Assembly (NCBI RefSeq): GCF_029894125.1
Contig: NZ_JARXYZ010000019.1
Coordinates: forward strand, 1 to 64,000
Direction of reading: 5' to 3'
From: Kitasatospora sp. MAA19
GTDB taxonomy: Bacteria > Actinomycetota > Actinomycetes > Streptomycetales > Streptomycetaceae
DNA length: 64,000 nt
The notes beneath the pieces were generated by a model. That model did not search any database, was not told the DNA's origin, and saw only the letters and a program-made list of their open reading frames with translations. Positions within the stretch are counted from its first letter, which is position 1. Each line of letters starts with the position of its first letter. Made by a program: the position numbers and the translations under genes. Below are positions 41,137 to 49,942 of the stretch, piece by piece.

Positions 41137-41808
41137 ATGAGCGAGCAGAGTCATGCGAGCGCCGGACGGACCCTCGCGACCAGACGCCGTCCGGTCCAGC
41201 AGCGCAGCCAGGAGCGGTACGGCCGGATCCTCGACGCCTGCGCCGGGCTGCTCGACGAGGTCGGCGCCACCGCGCTCACCACCAAGGAGGTCGCCCAGCG
41301 CGCCCGGGTGCCGATCGGCACCTTGTACCAGTTCTTCGCCGGCAAGGAGGACCTGCTCGCCGCCCTCGCCACCCGCAACCTCGACCAGTACCTCCAGCGG
41401 CTCGACCACCGGCTCGCGGCCGACGCACCGGTCGGCCCGGCCCGGTTCACCGACCTCGCGGTGGACGAGTTCGTGGCGATGAAGCGCGCGGTGCCCGGCT
41501 TCGGCCAGGTCGACTTCGGACTCGCCGACGTGGCCGCCCCCACCGGCCTCCGGGACGACCGGCACCTGCTCGACGCGGGCGTGGACAACAACACCGCCGT
41601 CGCACTGCGCCTGCAGGCCCTCGGCGGCGAGGTGTTCGCGACGGGCGATCCGGCGGCGTTCACCCTCGCCCTGCGGGTGGCCCTGGAGGCCGCCGACGCG
41701 GTGCTCAAGCTGGCCTTCCGGGGGAGTCCGGAGGGCGATCCGGCGCTGATCGCCGAGTGCAAGCGGCTGCTCCGCTCCTACCTCGTGGAGCAGCCGCCCG
41801 CCGGCTGA
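41137..41808 (+). CDS. TetR family transcriptional regulator
   Basis: This is a 223-residue regulator. The N-terminal HTH is YGRILDACAGLLDEVGATALTTKEVAQRARVPIGTLYQFFAGKEDLLAAL, typical of TetR proteins. The ligand-binding C-terminal part carries a TetR_C-like region with VALRLQALGG. ATG 41137 gives the usual N-terminus; ATG 41119 is possible. It is divergent from the NRPS operon and probably represses it. Confidence 0.92.
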   Translation: MSEQSHASAGRTLATRRRPVQQRSQERYGRILDACAGLLDEVGATALTTKEVAQRARVPIGTLYQFFAGKEDLLAALATRNLDQYLQRLDHRLAADAPVGPARFTDLAVDEFVAMKRAVPGFGQVDFGLADVAAPTGLRDDRHLLDAGVDNNTAVALRLQALGGEVFATGDPAAFTLALRVALEAADAVLKLAFRGSPEGDPALIAECKRLLRSYLVEQPPAG

Positions 41809-41976
41809 GGCCGCTCCGGTGCCCCCGCCGGGGCCCGGCACCACCCGCCCCGCACCTCCCGTCCCGCATCTCCCGTCCGCCCGAGCCGTTGCGAGCCCGC
41901 CGCCGTCGCAGCACAGTGGAGAGCAGCGGAAAGCGGACGGCCGCGGAGGCGGCCGCCACGACCCGAGGAGCAGACG

Positions 41977-42171
41977 ATGCACGCAGCGGTAGGTGACCAG
42001 CTCCACATCCACAGCAAGTCGGTGGGCATGGTGGACCAGAAGGGCGAGATCGTCGAGGTGCGCGGCGTGGACGGCGAACCGCCGTACATGGTCCGCTTCG
42101 AGGACGGCCACGAGGGTCTGATCTATCCCGGCCCCGACTGCAACATCGAACACCGCACGGCGAAGCGCTGA
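41977..42171 (+). CDS. DUF1918 family small protein
   Basis: This 64-residue protein of the actinobacterial DUF1918 family has an SH3-like beta pattern (GDQLHIHSKSVG, GEIVEVRGVDGEPPYMVRFEDGHEGLIYPGPDC). It is preceded by GAGGAGC. The function of the family is not established. It is followed on the same strand by a DedA gene. Confidence 0.9.
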   Translation: MHAAVGDQLHIHSKSVGMVDQKGEIVEVRGVDGEPPYMVRFEDGHEGLIYPGPDCNIEHRTAKR

Positions 42172-42221
42172 CCGACGCCCCCACCGCCCCGCATCCCACC
42201 GGGACGAGGTGGTGAGGAGCG

Positions 42222-42950
42222 GTGTCCGCCCCCACGACCCCGCTGCCCGGGGCCCTCGCCGGGCTCGCGCCCTTGCTGGACCACTACGGGTACCTCGCGG
42301 TGGCGCTGCTCGTGCTGCTCGACAACTGCGGCATCCCGGTGCCCGGGCAGACCATCCTGGTGCTGGCCTCGGTCTACGCCGGCACCGGACACCTGGACTT
42401 CGCCGCCGTCGTCCTGATCGCCTTCGCCGCCGCCGCGCTCGGCAACAGTCTCGGCTACCTGATCGGCCACACCGGCGGGCGCGCCTTCGTCCACCGCTGG
42501 GGCCGCTACGTGCTGCTCACCCCGGCCCGGATGGAACGCGCGGACGGCTTCTTCGCCCGGCACGGCGGGGAGGTCGTCACGGTCGCCCGCTTCGTGGACG
42601 GGCTGCGCCAGGCCAACGGCATCATCGCCGGGACGACGGAGATGCCCTGGCGCCGGTTCCAGCCGTTCAACCTGCTCGGCGCCGCGCTGTGGACGGGTGT
42701 CTGGGCGACCTTCGGCTACCTGGCCGGGGCGAACATCGGCACCGTCTACCGGACGGCCATCCGCTACCAGCTCTGGTTCGCGGTCGGCCTCGGGCTGGTG
42801 GTCGCGGCCCTCCTGCTCCGGCAGGTGCTGCGCTACCGACGCCGGAGCCGCACGGACCCGGGCTCCGACGCCGGCTCCGACGCCGACGCCGGCTCCAGCT
42901 CCGGCTCCGGCACGGATGCCGAAAGCGACCCCGACCCCGACGCCCGGTAG
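42222..42950 (+). CDS. DedA family membrane protein
   Basis: This 242-residue inner-membrane protein is of the DedA/VTT family (lipid scrambling or flippase functions in characterised members). It shows NCGIPVPGQTILVLASVYAG, ALGNSLGYLIGHTGGR, the conserved arginine region ARFVDGLRQANGIIAGTTEMPWRRF and GALWTGVWATFGYLAG. GTG 42222 has GAGGAGCG upstream. The C-terminal tail is a Ser/Asp/Gly-rich repeat. Confidence 0.92.
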   Translation: MSAPTTPLPGALAGLAPLLDHYGYLAVALLVLLDNCGIPVPGQTILVLASVYAGTGHLDFAAVVLIAFAAAALGNSLGYLIGHTGGRAFVHRWGRYVLLTPARMERADGFFARHGGEVVTVARFVDGLRQANGIIAGTTEMPWRRFQPFNLLGAALWTGVWATFGYLAGANIGTVYRTAIRYQLWFAVGLGLVVAALLLRQVLRYRRRSRTDPGSDAGSDADAGSSSGSGTDAESDPDPDAR

Positions 42951-42956
42951 CGCGGC

Positions 42957-43697
42957 TCAGCGCAGCGGGAACACCTCGAACGGCACCGCGAACCGCACCC
43001 CGAGCCGGCTGCCCGCACCCCGCCCGAAGCCCTCCAGGAACTCGCGGGCGTCCGCCATCGCCCCACCGAGCCCGGCCAGGTACGCCTTGTGCTCCTCCAG
43101 CGAGGCCACCCCCAGGTCGAAGTGCTCGGTGGTGTCCACCGCGTGCCTCGACTCCGGCGAGGCCGCCGCCCACACCTGCCGCACCCCGTTCCACGGCTCG
43201 TGGCCCTCGGCCAGCAGCTCCCGGAACACCCACCGGTTGCCGGCGTCCCGCGCCGCGTCCAGGGCGGCCCGCCCGACCGCGATGTGGTCGGCCTGGTTGG
43301 GGAACGTCCCGCCGTACGTCTCCCGGAAGTTGCTGGTGATCACCACGTCCGGCCGGTGCCGGCGCACCGCCCGGGCGATGTCCCGGCGCAGCGGCAGCCC
43401 GTACTCCACCACGCCGTCCGGGTGCCCGAGGAACTCGACGGTGTCCACCCCGACCACGCGCGCCGAGGCGATCTGCTCCGCCTCCCGCAGCGGCCCGCAC
43501 TCCTCGGGGCTCATCGAGTCGATCCCGGCCTCACCGCTGGTGACCATCACGTAGACGACCTTCTTGCCCTGCGCCGTCCACCGCGCGACGGCCGCGGCGC
43601 CGCCGTACTCCATGTCGTCCGGGTGCGCGACGACGGCCAGCGCGGTCTGCCAGTCCTCGTCGACGGGCAGGTACGGCTCGGGGGCCTGCTCACTCAT
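42957..43697 (-). CDS. PIG-L family zinc deacetylase
   Basis: This is a 246-residue LmbE/PIG-L deacetylase. The zinc motif AHPDDMEYGG, the EFLGHPDGVVEYG loop and the PNQADHIAVGRA histidine complete the metal site. Relatives remove acetyl groups from GlcNAc-type conjugates, in mycothiol breakdown or glycopeptide tailoring. It stands convergent to dedA and 151 bases downstream of the MFS gene on the same strand. Confidence 0.9.
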   Translation of the reverse strand: MSEQAPEPYLPVDEDWQTALAVVAHPDDMEYGGAAAVARWTAQGKKVVYVMVTSGEAGIDSMSPEECGPLREAEQIASARVVGVDTVEFLGHPDGVVEYGLPLRRDIARAVRRHRPDVVITSNFRETYGGTFPNQADHIAVGRAALDAARDAGNRWVFRELLAEGHEPWNGVRQVWAAASPESRHAVDTTEHFDLGVASLEEHKAYLAGLGGAMADAREFLEGFGRGAGSRLGVRFAVPFEVFPLR

Positions 43698-43848
43698 GGT
43701 GCTCTCGCCTCTCAGTGCGGCTCACAGTCATACGGTCATACCGCACGCGACTCTAGAAGACCCTCGACGCCGACACACCGTCACACACCGCCCCGACCGG
43801 CGGGCTTGCCCCTGACGCACGGGTCAGGGGGTCGGGGGGAGCGGACGC

Positions 43849-45066
43849 TCAGGAAGCGTCCGGGGCGAGCCGGCCGTCGAGCGGCTCGGTGCGGGGCTGC
43901 GCCGCGGGCCAGCCGATCCGGGTCGCGCAGAGCGAGACGATCGCGGCGGAGGCGGCGACGGCGGCCATGCCCCACACCAGGCTGGTGGCGTCGGCGATGA
44001 AGCCGATCACCGCGGGCCCGGCGAGCAGCCCGGTGGTGCCCATCGCGGCGACCAGGGAGAGCGCGTCGGCGCCCCGGCGGGCCGCGGCGACGTAGACGCA
44101 CGGGGTGACCGCCGCGACGCCGAGGCCGACGCAGGCGAAGCCGAGCAGGGTCGGCACGACGCCGCCGACGAGCAGGGCGAGGGCCAGCCCGGCGCCGGCC
44201 AGCAGGCTGCCGGCCCGGACGATCCGGCCGTCGCCGAAGCGGGTGCGCCAGCCGTCCGCGAAGATCCGGGCGAGCACCATCATCACCGAGACGACCGCGA
44301 TGCCCATCGGGGCGAGCCCGGCGCCGGCGTGGACGACGTCCTTGAGGTAGAGCGCGGACCAGTCGTTCATGGCGCCCTCGGTGACGGTGCCGAACACCAT
44401 CGCCAGGCCCATCCACAGGGTCGCCGCGGCGGGGAGGACGAACCGGCGGCGGTCCTTTCTCGACGCCGGGGCCTCCTGCGCCGTGGCCTGCCCCTCGTCC
44501 GTCAGCAGTCCGGGCCGGGCGACCACGACCAGCACCGCGAGCAGCGCGGCGGCCACTCCGAAGTGGACCACCATCGTGCCGGTGACGGCGGTGACGCCGG
44601 AGGCGAGCAGCGCGGCGAACAGCGAGCCGGCGCTGAAGGTGGCGTGCAGGCGGGACATGGTGGTCCGCTCGTAGCGGGCCTCCAGTGCCGCGCCCTGGGC
44701 GTTCATCGCGACGTTCAGGCAGCCGACGGCGACGCCGTCGCAGAACAGCACCAGCAGGGTGACCGGGTAGTCGGGCACCACGGACAGCGCGAGCAGGACG
44801 CCGCCGAGGGCGAGCGCGGAGACCACCGCCAGCAGGCGGGAGCCGAACCGCCGCATCAAGACGGCGACCAGCGGGAAGGACACCGCCGCGCCGACCCCGC
44901 AGGTCATCAGCAGCAGGCCGATCTGGGCCTCGCCGAGGTCGAGCCCGGTCTTCAGCGCGGGGATCCGGGAGACCCAGGTCGCGTACTGGAAGCCGAGCAG
45001 GAAGAACAGTGCGGCGATGGCCAGTTGGGACCGGCGGAAGTCGTCGCGAACGGGGGACATGTGCAT
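43849..45066 (-). CDS. MFS transporter
   Basis: This is a 405-residue major-facilitator protein with about 12 membrane helices. It begins RRSQLAIAALFFLLGFQYATWVSRIPALK, a start typical of a streptomycete MFS group with the motif VSRIPALK, and has LMRRFGSR in loop 2-3. The ATG at 45066 overlaps the GNAT stop (TGATG); ATG 45060 is an alternative. As the last gene of the decarboxylase operon it probably exports the product. Confidence 0.9.
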   Translation of the reverse strand: MHMSPVRDDFRRSQLAIAALFFLLGFQYATWVSRIPALKTGLDLGEAQIGLLLMTCGVGAAVSFPLVAVLMRRFGSRLLAVVSALALGGVLLALSVVPDYPVTLLVLFCDGVAVGCLNVAMNAQGAALEARYERTTMSRLHATFSAGSLFAALLASGVTAVTGTMVVHFGVAAALLAVLVVVARPGLLTDEGQATAQEAPASRKDRRRFVLPAAATLWMGLAMVFGTVTEGAMNDWSALYLKDVVHAGAGLAPMGIAVVSVMMVLARIFADGWRTRFGDGRIVRAGSLLAGAGLALALLVGGVVPTLLGFACVGLGVAAVTPCVYVAAARRGADALSLVAAMGTTGLLAGPAVIGFIADATSLVWGMAAVAASAAIVSLCATRIGWPAAQPRTEPLDGRLAPDAS

Positions 45067-45668
45067 CAGCCCACTTCGGCTCTGGGTGGGAACCCGAGGG
45101 ACGGGTCGGTGGAGGGGGTCGGCGACCAGGCCGGGGCCGCAGCCGGGGCCGGGACCGCAGCGGAGGCGGCGGCCGGGCTCAGCGGCATCGCCATGTAGAC
45201 CGCCTCGGGGCCGTAGCTCGCGGGCAGTCCGATCTCGGGGCGGGCCCGGTAGCCCAGCGGGGCCCAGAGCACCTGCGAGCCGCGGACGGCCACCAGGGAG
45301 AGGGTCCGGTAGCCGCCCGCACGGGCGGTCTCCTCCAGGTGGCGCAGCATCCCGCGGGCCAGTCCGCGGCCGCGCAGCTCCTCGGAGACGACCACGTCGT
45401 GGACGTGCAGGTTGGTGGCGCGGACGCCGCCGGCCTCGGACCGGCTGAGGTCCGGGCACCGGAACAGCGGGTAGGGCAGGGCCAGCAGGTAGCCGCCGAA
45501 GCCGCCGGCGTGCTCCAGGACGAAGCAGGTGTCGGGCGAGGCGCGGTGGCGCGAGCGCAGCGCCTCGCGGCCCTCGGACAGGCCGCTGGCCGCGTAGGCG
45601 CGCTCCTCCAGCGCGACCACGCCGTCCCAGTCGTCCTCCCGGAGCAGCCGGATCCGGATGCCGGTCAT
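45066..45668 (-). CDS. GNAT family N-acetyltransferase
   Basis: This is a 200-residue acetyltransferase. Motif A reads VVSEELRGRGLARGMLRHLEETA, followed by APLGYRARPEIG. The last 35 residues are an Ala/Pro-rich tail with no motif. Its start directly follows the decarboxylase stop (TAG then ATG). Acetylation of the amine made by the decarboxylase is the simplest reading of the context. Confidence 0.88.
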   Translation of the reverse strand: MTGIRIRLLREDDWDGVVALEERAYAASGLSEGREALRSRHRASPDTCFVLEHAGGFGGYLLALPYPLFRCPDLSRSEAGGVRATNLHVHDVVVSEELRGRGLARGMLRHLEETARAGGYRTLSLVAVRGSQVLWAPLGYRARPEIGLPASYGPEAVYMAMPLSPAAASAAVPAPAAAPAWSPTPSTDPSLGFPPRAEVG

Positions 45669-46955
45669 CTACGCGGCACCTCCGTCCGAGCCGCCGGTCC
45701 CGCCGATGCAGGTGTACGGCAGCGGCTCGAAGCCGTTGAACCCCCGGGTGGTGTAGGCGGTGGCGTACGCACCGCAGGAGTGGATCCAGACCGGCTCGCC
45801 GGAGGCGATCGCGCGCGGGACCCGGACCAGGCCGTCCTCCGGGGCGTACGCGTCGTCGCTGTCGCAGGTCGGCCCGGCGACGACGGCGTTGACGAACTGG
45901 CCGCCGGGGTGGGTGGGGAATTCGAGCCGGTACTGGAGCTCGTCCATCTCGTACAGGCCGTTGAACTTCCCGCAGCTCAGGTAGAGCCAGTCCTCGCGGG
46001 TGCCGTCGAGCTGGCGGCGGGAGGAGAGCCGGGCGACGTGGGCGCGGATGGCGCCGTGGTCGGCGACCAGGTGACGGCCGGGTTCCAGCAGGAACTCCAG
46101 CGGCGCGGCGTTGACGGTGCGCAGCCGCTCCATGCCGTCGCGGATGACCGCGAACATCTTGTCCAGCGGCGGGTCGAGCGGGCGGCCGTGCCGGTCGAGG
46201 ACCCCGAGGGCGGGCAGGCCGCCGCCGAGGTTGATCCGCTCCAGGGTGATGCCGCGCCAGTTGAGCGCTTCCAGGACGGCGGCGAGCGACTCCACGGCGG
46301 CGCCCCAGGCCTCGGCGGTCATCTGCTGGGAGCCGACGTGCACGGAGAGTCCGGACGGGGTGAGGCCGGCCGCGCGGGCCGCGTCCAGGACGCGCAGGGC
46401 GTCCTCGGGCGAGCAGCCGAACTTGCGGCTCAGGCCCCACAGGGCGCCGTCGCCGGTGGTGGCGACCCGGCAGAACACCCGGGCGCCGGGGGCGTGTTCG
46501 GCGATCGCGGCGACGTCCTCCAGGCTGTCGGTGGCGAAGTCGCGCACGCCCAGCCGGTAGGCCTGCGCGATGTTGCGGTCGGACTTGATGGTGTTGCCGT
46601 AGTGGATCCGGTCCGGGCTCACCCCGGTGCGCAGCGCCTGGTCGATCTCCTGCGGGCTGGCCGCGTCGAAGCCGGAGCCGAGCGCGGCGAGGTGGTCGAG
46701 CACCTCGTCCACCGGGCAGGCCTTCATCGCGAACCGGACGGCGACGCCCGGCAGTTCGCCGATCAGGGCGGCGTACTGGCGCTCGATGCCGTCGAGGTCG
46801 TAGATGATCCGGTCGTCGGTGGCGGCGGCGAGGGCGGCGCGGATCGCCGTCCGGTCGTACGCGGCCGGGGCCGGCGCGATGCCGGTGTGCGCAGTGCTGT
46901 GGTGTGCGGTGGTGTGGTGCGCCGGGGCGCGGTGGGCGGTGGTCTGACGTATCAC
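45669..46955 (-). CDS. Type III PLP decarboxylase (ornithine/diaminopimelate type)
   Basis: This is a 428-residue fold-type III decarboxylase. The PLP lysine is in RFAMKACPVDEVL, with HVGSQ, the glycine loop INLGGGLPAL and the C-terminal GPTCDSDD motif whose cysteine is the active-site residue contributed across the dimer. GTG 46955 has GGGAG upstream. The N-terminal 30 residues are a His/Ala/Thr repeat with no homology to the fold. The pattern favours basic amino acids (ornithine, lysine, carboxynorspermidine or DAP), but the exact substrate is uncertain. Confidence 0.9.
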   Translation of the reverse strand: MIRQTTAHRAPAHHTTAHHSTAHTGIAPAPAAYDRTAIRAALAAATDDRIIYDLDGIERQYAALIGELPGVAVRFAMKACPVDEVLDHLAALGSGFDAASPQEIDQALRTGVSPDRIHYGNTIKSDRNIAQAYRLGVRDFATDSLEDVAAIAEHAPGARVFCRVATTGDGALWGLSRKFGCSPEDALRVLDAARAAGLTPSGLSVHVGSQQMTAEAWGAAVESLAAVLEALNWRGITLERINLGGGLPALGVLDRHGRPLDPPLDKMFAVIRDGMERLRTVNAAPLEFLLEPGRHLVADHGAIRAHVARLSSRRQLDGTREDWLYLSCGKFNGLYEMDELQYRLEFPTHPGGQFVNAVVAGPTCDSDDAYAPEDGLVRVPRAIASGEPVWIHSCGAYATAYTTRGFNGFEPLPYTCIGGTGGSDGGAA

Positions 46956-46973
46956 GAATGGCTCCCGGTGCGG

Positions 46974-48362
46974 CTACCGCGGCAGCCGGTCGGCGGGGGT
47001 GGCCTTGCTCGCCCGCATGAGCGGGCCCCACGCGTCGATCAGCAGCGCGAAGTCCTCGATGTCCGCCTGCGCCTCGTCGAGCAGACGCGCCCGCTGGGGC
47101 GCCAGGTGGTCGGCGAACTCGGCGTACTTCCCGCCGAGTTGCCGGTAACAGTGGTCCAGTGCGGCGAGCCGCCGGTGGTTCTCCGCACGGTCCGTCGCGG
47201 CGCTGCGGCGGGCCGAGTCGGCGATGACGTCGGGGCGGACGTGGTGCGCCTCGTCGAGGAGGGCGCCGCCGGCCGCCTCCATCTCGAAGTAGACCGGGTA
47301 CAGGTAGAGCATGGAGAGCAGGAACTTGGCGTAGCGCAGCTGGTAGGCGGTGAAGCCGGGGCCGGTACGCCGTTCCGGGGTGTAGTAGTTGACGATGTGG
47401 CGGTTGTGCACCACGCCGGGCAGGGTGGCGTCGCGGACGAGGTGCAGCAGGAAGTAGTCGCTGCCGATGGTGGCGGTGGCGGGCGGCAGCGGGACGCGGT
47501 CGTAGACCTCGTGGTCCAGCGCGACGTTGCACATGTCGATCCGCCAGATGTCGGGCAGGTCGAGCACGGCCCGGTCGGCGGTGAACGGGTCGGTGCCGCC
47601 GCCGGTGAAGGACTCGGCGACGAGTTCGCGCCGGTCCTCCTCGCTGGCGCCGGTGGGCGCCCAGAGGGCGACCACCTGGTGGTAGGCGTCCGGGTCGAGC
47701 TCGCGGATCTCGCCGATGTCGACGGAGAGTTCACCGACGAAGGAGCCGCCGACCAGGGCGACGGGCTTGTCGGCGTGCACCGGGTCGAGGGTGTCCTCGG
47801 TGACGGCGGCGGCCGCGTCGGCGGCCTTGAGCCCGAGCGTGGCGAGCTCGTGCTCGATCGGGAACACCGCTTCGCCGTCGAGCAGTTGGTAGGCGCTGTC
47901 GGAATCGCGGCGGTGCACGGAGTCGCAGCCGAGCGCGCCGGCGAGCAGGAACGCCCGGTTGGTGCAGGCGCCGTAGGAGACGGCGTCGGGGAGCATCAGG
48001 TCGAGCAGCTTGTCGGGCCCGGCGGCCCCGGAGCGCTCGATCACGTCGCGCAGGAAGGTGCGCTGGGCGGCCTCGTCGAGGTGGTGGACGACCACCTGCC
48101 CGGGGTCCACCTGCCCGGCGACCACCTGCCCGGGGTCCACCTGCCCCGCGGCCATCTGCCCGGCGGCGGGCAGGGCCACCGCGGACAGGGCGGCGACGGC
48201 CTCGGCGTGCCGCTCGAACGCGGCGGGATCGGCGGAGTCCAGGATCAGCAGGTGCACCCGGACACCGAACCGCCGTGCGGCGTAGGCGGCTTCGGCGCCG
48301 ATCGCGGCGATGGTGGCCGCGCACTCGCGGTTGGTGGGCAGGGTCAGGCAGACGGCGCGCAT
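46974..48362 (-). CDS. Glycosyltransferase-like protein of unknown family
   Basis: This 462-residue protein resembles GT-A glycosyltransferases only locally: LTLPTNRECAATI at the N-terminus, CTNRAFLLAGALGCDSVHRRDSDSAYQL with a DxD-like RDSDS, and later NRHIVNYYTPERRTG. Such proteins are annotated as a domain of unknown function in streptomycetes. Residues 70-100 contain an in-phase 10-residue duplication (AGQVDPGQVV twice). ATG 48362 has GGGGAG upstream and overlaps the dioxygenase gene's end by 19 bases. A role in sugar or amine transfer is a guess. Confidence 0.65.
   Translation of the reverse strand: MRAVCLTLPTNRECAATIAAIGAEAAYAARRFGVRVHLLILDSADPAAFERHAEAVAALSAVALPAAGQMAAGQVDPGQVVAGQVDPGQVVVHHLDEAAQRTFLRDVIERSGAAGPDKLLDLMLPDAVSYGACTNRAFLLAGALGCDSVHRRDSDSAYQLLDGEAVFPIEHELATLGLKAADAAAAVTEDTLDPVHADKPVALVGGSFVGELSVDIGEIRELDPDAYHQVVALWAPTGASEEDRRELVAESFTGGGTDPFTADRAVLDLPDIWRIDMCNVALDHEVYDRVPLPPATATIGSDYFLLHLVRDATLPGVVHNRHIVNYYTPERRTGPGFTAYQLRYAKFLLSMLYLYPVYFEMEAAGGALLDEAHHVRPDVIADSARRSAATDRAENHRRLAALDHCYRQLGGKYAEFADHLAPQRARLLDEAQADIEDFALLIDAWGPLMRASKATPADRLPR
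48091..48150. repeat. In-phase 30-bp duplication
   Basis: Two copies of a 30-base unit differing at one base lie inside the glycosyltransferase-like gene, followed by a partial third. They encode repeated VDPGQVVAGQ. Confidence 0.85.
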
Positions 48363-49468
48363 TCCGGCTCCCCTGTGGACTCGGCTGGCTTGCGGTCGGC
48401 GAGCTTGTGGTCGGCGGGCTTGTGGTCGGCGGGCTTGTGGTCGGCGAACTCCCGGCCGCCCCAGGAGCGCAGGCCGAGCAGCCGCTCGCCGAGCTCGGTG
48501 AGTTCGGCGGGCCCGTAGCGCAGCGACTCGTGGCGGGTCGCGTCGCCGACCAGGGTGCGGTTCCAGTCCGGGGTGGCGAGGGTGCGCCAGGACTCCACCC
48601 GGGAGCGGCGCATCTGCTCGGCCTCCTCCAGCGCGGGCATCATCGACAGGTACTGCACGGCGCGCACGCCGCTCTCGGAGGTGTTGCGGGCGACGCCGTG
48701 GGCGAGCAGGCCGTTCCAGATCAGCAGGTCGCCGGCCTTCAACTCGGGCCGCACCACCGGGAACTCGGTGCGGTCGACGTCCGGGCGGATCGGGTCGCGG
48801 TCGGCCGGCTGGGCGGCCTGCCACTCGTTGAAGCGGCGGAACAGCTCCGGGTTGCACTGGAAGCCGCCGTGGTCGGGGTGGGTGTCGTCGAGCGCGATGA
48901 TGCCCTGGACGCGCTGGGGCAGCATGCCCTGGACGGTGTCGACGTCCCAGTGCAGTTCGATGTCGAAGCCCTTGTCGGTGGGCTCGATGAGCGCGCGGTC
49001 GCGGTTGCGGATGTTCGGCGGGTTGAGGTTGAGCCGGTCGAGGGTGACCCAGAGCTCCGCACAGTCCCAGACGTCGACGAAGGCGTCGTAGACCCGCCGG
49101 GCCTGCCGGCTGTCCCAGATCAGCTGGTGGTGGTAGGCCTCGACGAAGCCGTAGATGTGCAGGTGCTGGTCGAGTTCGTCGCGGTAGTCGCGCTCGCGGT
49201 ACCAGTCCTCGGGGCGGTCGGGTGACAGGCCCTGGAAGTCCCAGGCGAAGTCGAGCAGGCGGCGCGCGGCCTCGGCCGGGACGGCCTCCTTGACCACGAT
49301 GTAGCCGTAGGTCTGCCAGAAGGCGTAGTCCTCCTCGGAGAGCACCCGCAGCGGGTGCGTCTTGCGGACCTCGCGCAGTGCCGTCCGCGCGAGGTAGCTC
49401 TCCCCGTCCTCGCTGAAGTAGGGGCGCTCCGAGGCGGCTCGGTGCAGATATCCGTCAGGGCTCGGCAT
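48344..49468 (-). CDS. Phytanoyl-CoA-dioxygenase family oxygenase
   Basis: This is a 374-residue Fe(II)/2-oxoglutarate dioxygenase. The iron ligands are in IELHWDVDTVQG (HxD) and NGLLAHGVARN, and GVRAVQYLSMMP contains the probable 2-oxoglutarate arginine. It is longer than usual by a C-terminal tail of repeated Ala-Asp-His-Lys-Pro. GGAG precedes the ATG. It heads the operon that continues with the glycosyltransferase-like, decarboxylase, GNAT and MFS genes. Confidence 0.85.
   Translation of the reverse strand: MPSPDGYLHRAASERPYFSEDGESYLARTALREVRKTHPLRVLSEEDYAFWQTYGYIVVKEAVPAEAARRLLDFAWDFQGLSPDRPEDWYRERDYRDELDQHLHIYGFVEAYHHQLIWDSRQARRVYDAFVDVWDCAELWVTLDRLNLNPPNIRNRDRALIEPTDKGFDIELHWDVDTVQGMLPQRVQGIIALDDTHPDHGGFQCNPELFRRFNEWQAAQPADRDPIRPDVDRTEFPVVRPELKAGDLLIWNGLLAHGVARNTSESGVRAVQYLSMMPALEEAEQMRRSRVESWRTLATPDWNRTLVGDATRHESLRYGPAELTELGERLLGLRSWGGREFADHKPADHKPADHKLADRKPAESTGEPECAPSA
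48389..48448. repeat. 15-bp tandem repeat, 4 units, in gene
   Basis: Four 15-base units (CTTGTGGTCGGCGGG and variants at 48389, 48404, 48419, 48434) encode the ADHKP repeats at the C-terminus of the dioxygenase. The middle two units are identical, suggesting recent expansion. Confidence 0.88.
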
Positions 49469-49712
49469 GGGCAGTCACTCCATGGTTCGTAGTCGGCGCA
49501 GCGCTTCCTGGACGCACAAAGCGGGCACAGCGAGCCGATGGCCCGTCACTCGCCGTATGCGGAATTCGGCCCGCGGACCGCACGCTGGTCCGCATACGCT
49601 CCGTACCGCCCGGACCCCGCCCACGGGGTTCCGCCACGTCAGAGGGCCAACTCGCCCGTCCGGCAAGGACTCTCACCCTGCCTCAGCCTTTGCCGAACCG
49701 CGCTCCCCATAC

Positions 49713-49728
49713 GTTGGACTAGACCAAC
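49713..49728. promoter_or_regulatory. GntR/DasR-like (dre) palindrome
   Basis: GTTGGACTAGACCAAC is palindromic but for one position pair and differs by one base in its core from TGGTCTAGACCA, the core of known DasR (GlcNAc-responsive) sites in Streptomyces. It lies 245 bases upstream of the dioxygenase start, a little far for direct control. Confidence 0.4.
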
Positions 49729-49803
49729 TAATGGTGTCAACCCTCGACGGCCGGTTACCAATAGGGAAATCCGCGCAGTTCAGGCGCCCCTTGGGGTTCG
49801 CTT

Positions 49804-49856
49804 TATGTTTCGGAGGCTGACATAACCACCCGGGTATGTTTCGGTAATTGACATAA
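49804..49856. promoter_or_regulatory. Paired 22-bp operator-like repeats
   Basis: Two copies of TATGTTTCGG-N4-TGACATAA start at 49804 and 49835, 31 bases apart (about three helical turns). Each has TATGT...ACATA inverted ends, and only the four central bases differ. They lie 87-139 bases before the FUSC start. Confidence 0.65.
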
Positions 49857-49942
49857 ACCCGACGTGAACCAGAACGGCCTCCCGACCGCTGCACACCGCC
49901 GTCAAGCGGGCCGCGATCCGGGGCGGGTCGTACGTTGGGCCT

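Larger units (their letters stand above)
49469..49942. promoter_or_regulatory. 474-base divergent control region
   Basis: No gene was found. It separates the dioxygenase operon (minus) from the FUSC gene (plus) and is locally AT-rich. It contains a DasR-like palindrome (49713-49728) and two 22-bp operator-like repeats (49804-49825 and 49835-49856). Confidence 0.6.

Noticed and set aside
45009..48518. Plus-strand open frame of 1169 codons
   Set aside because: Antisense to decarboxylase and neighbours, Gly/Val/Gln-rich without homology; shadow frame.
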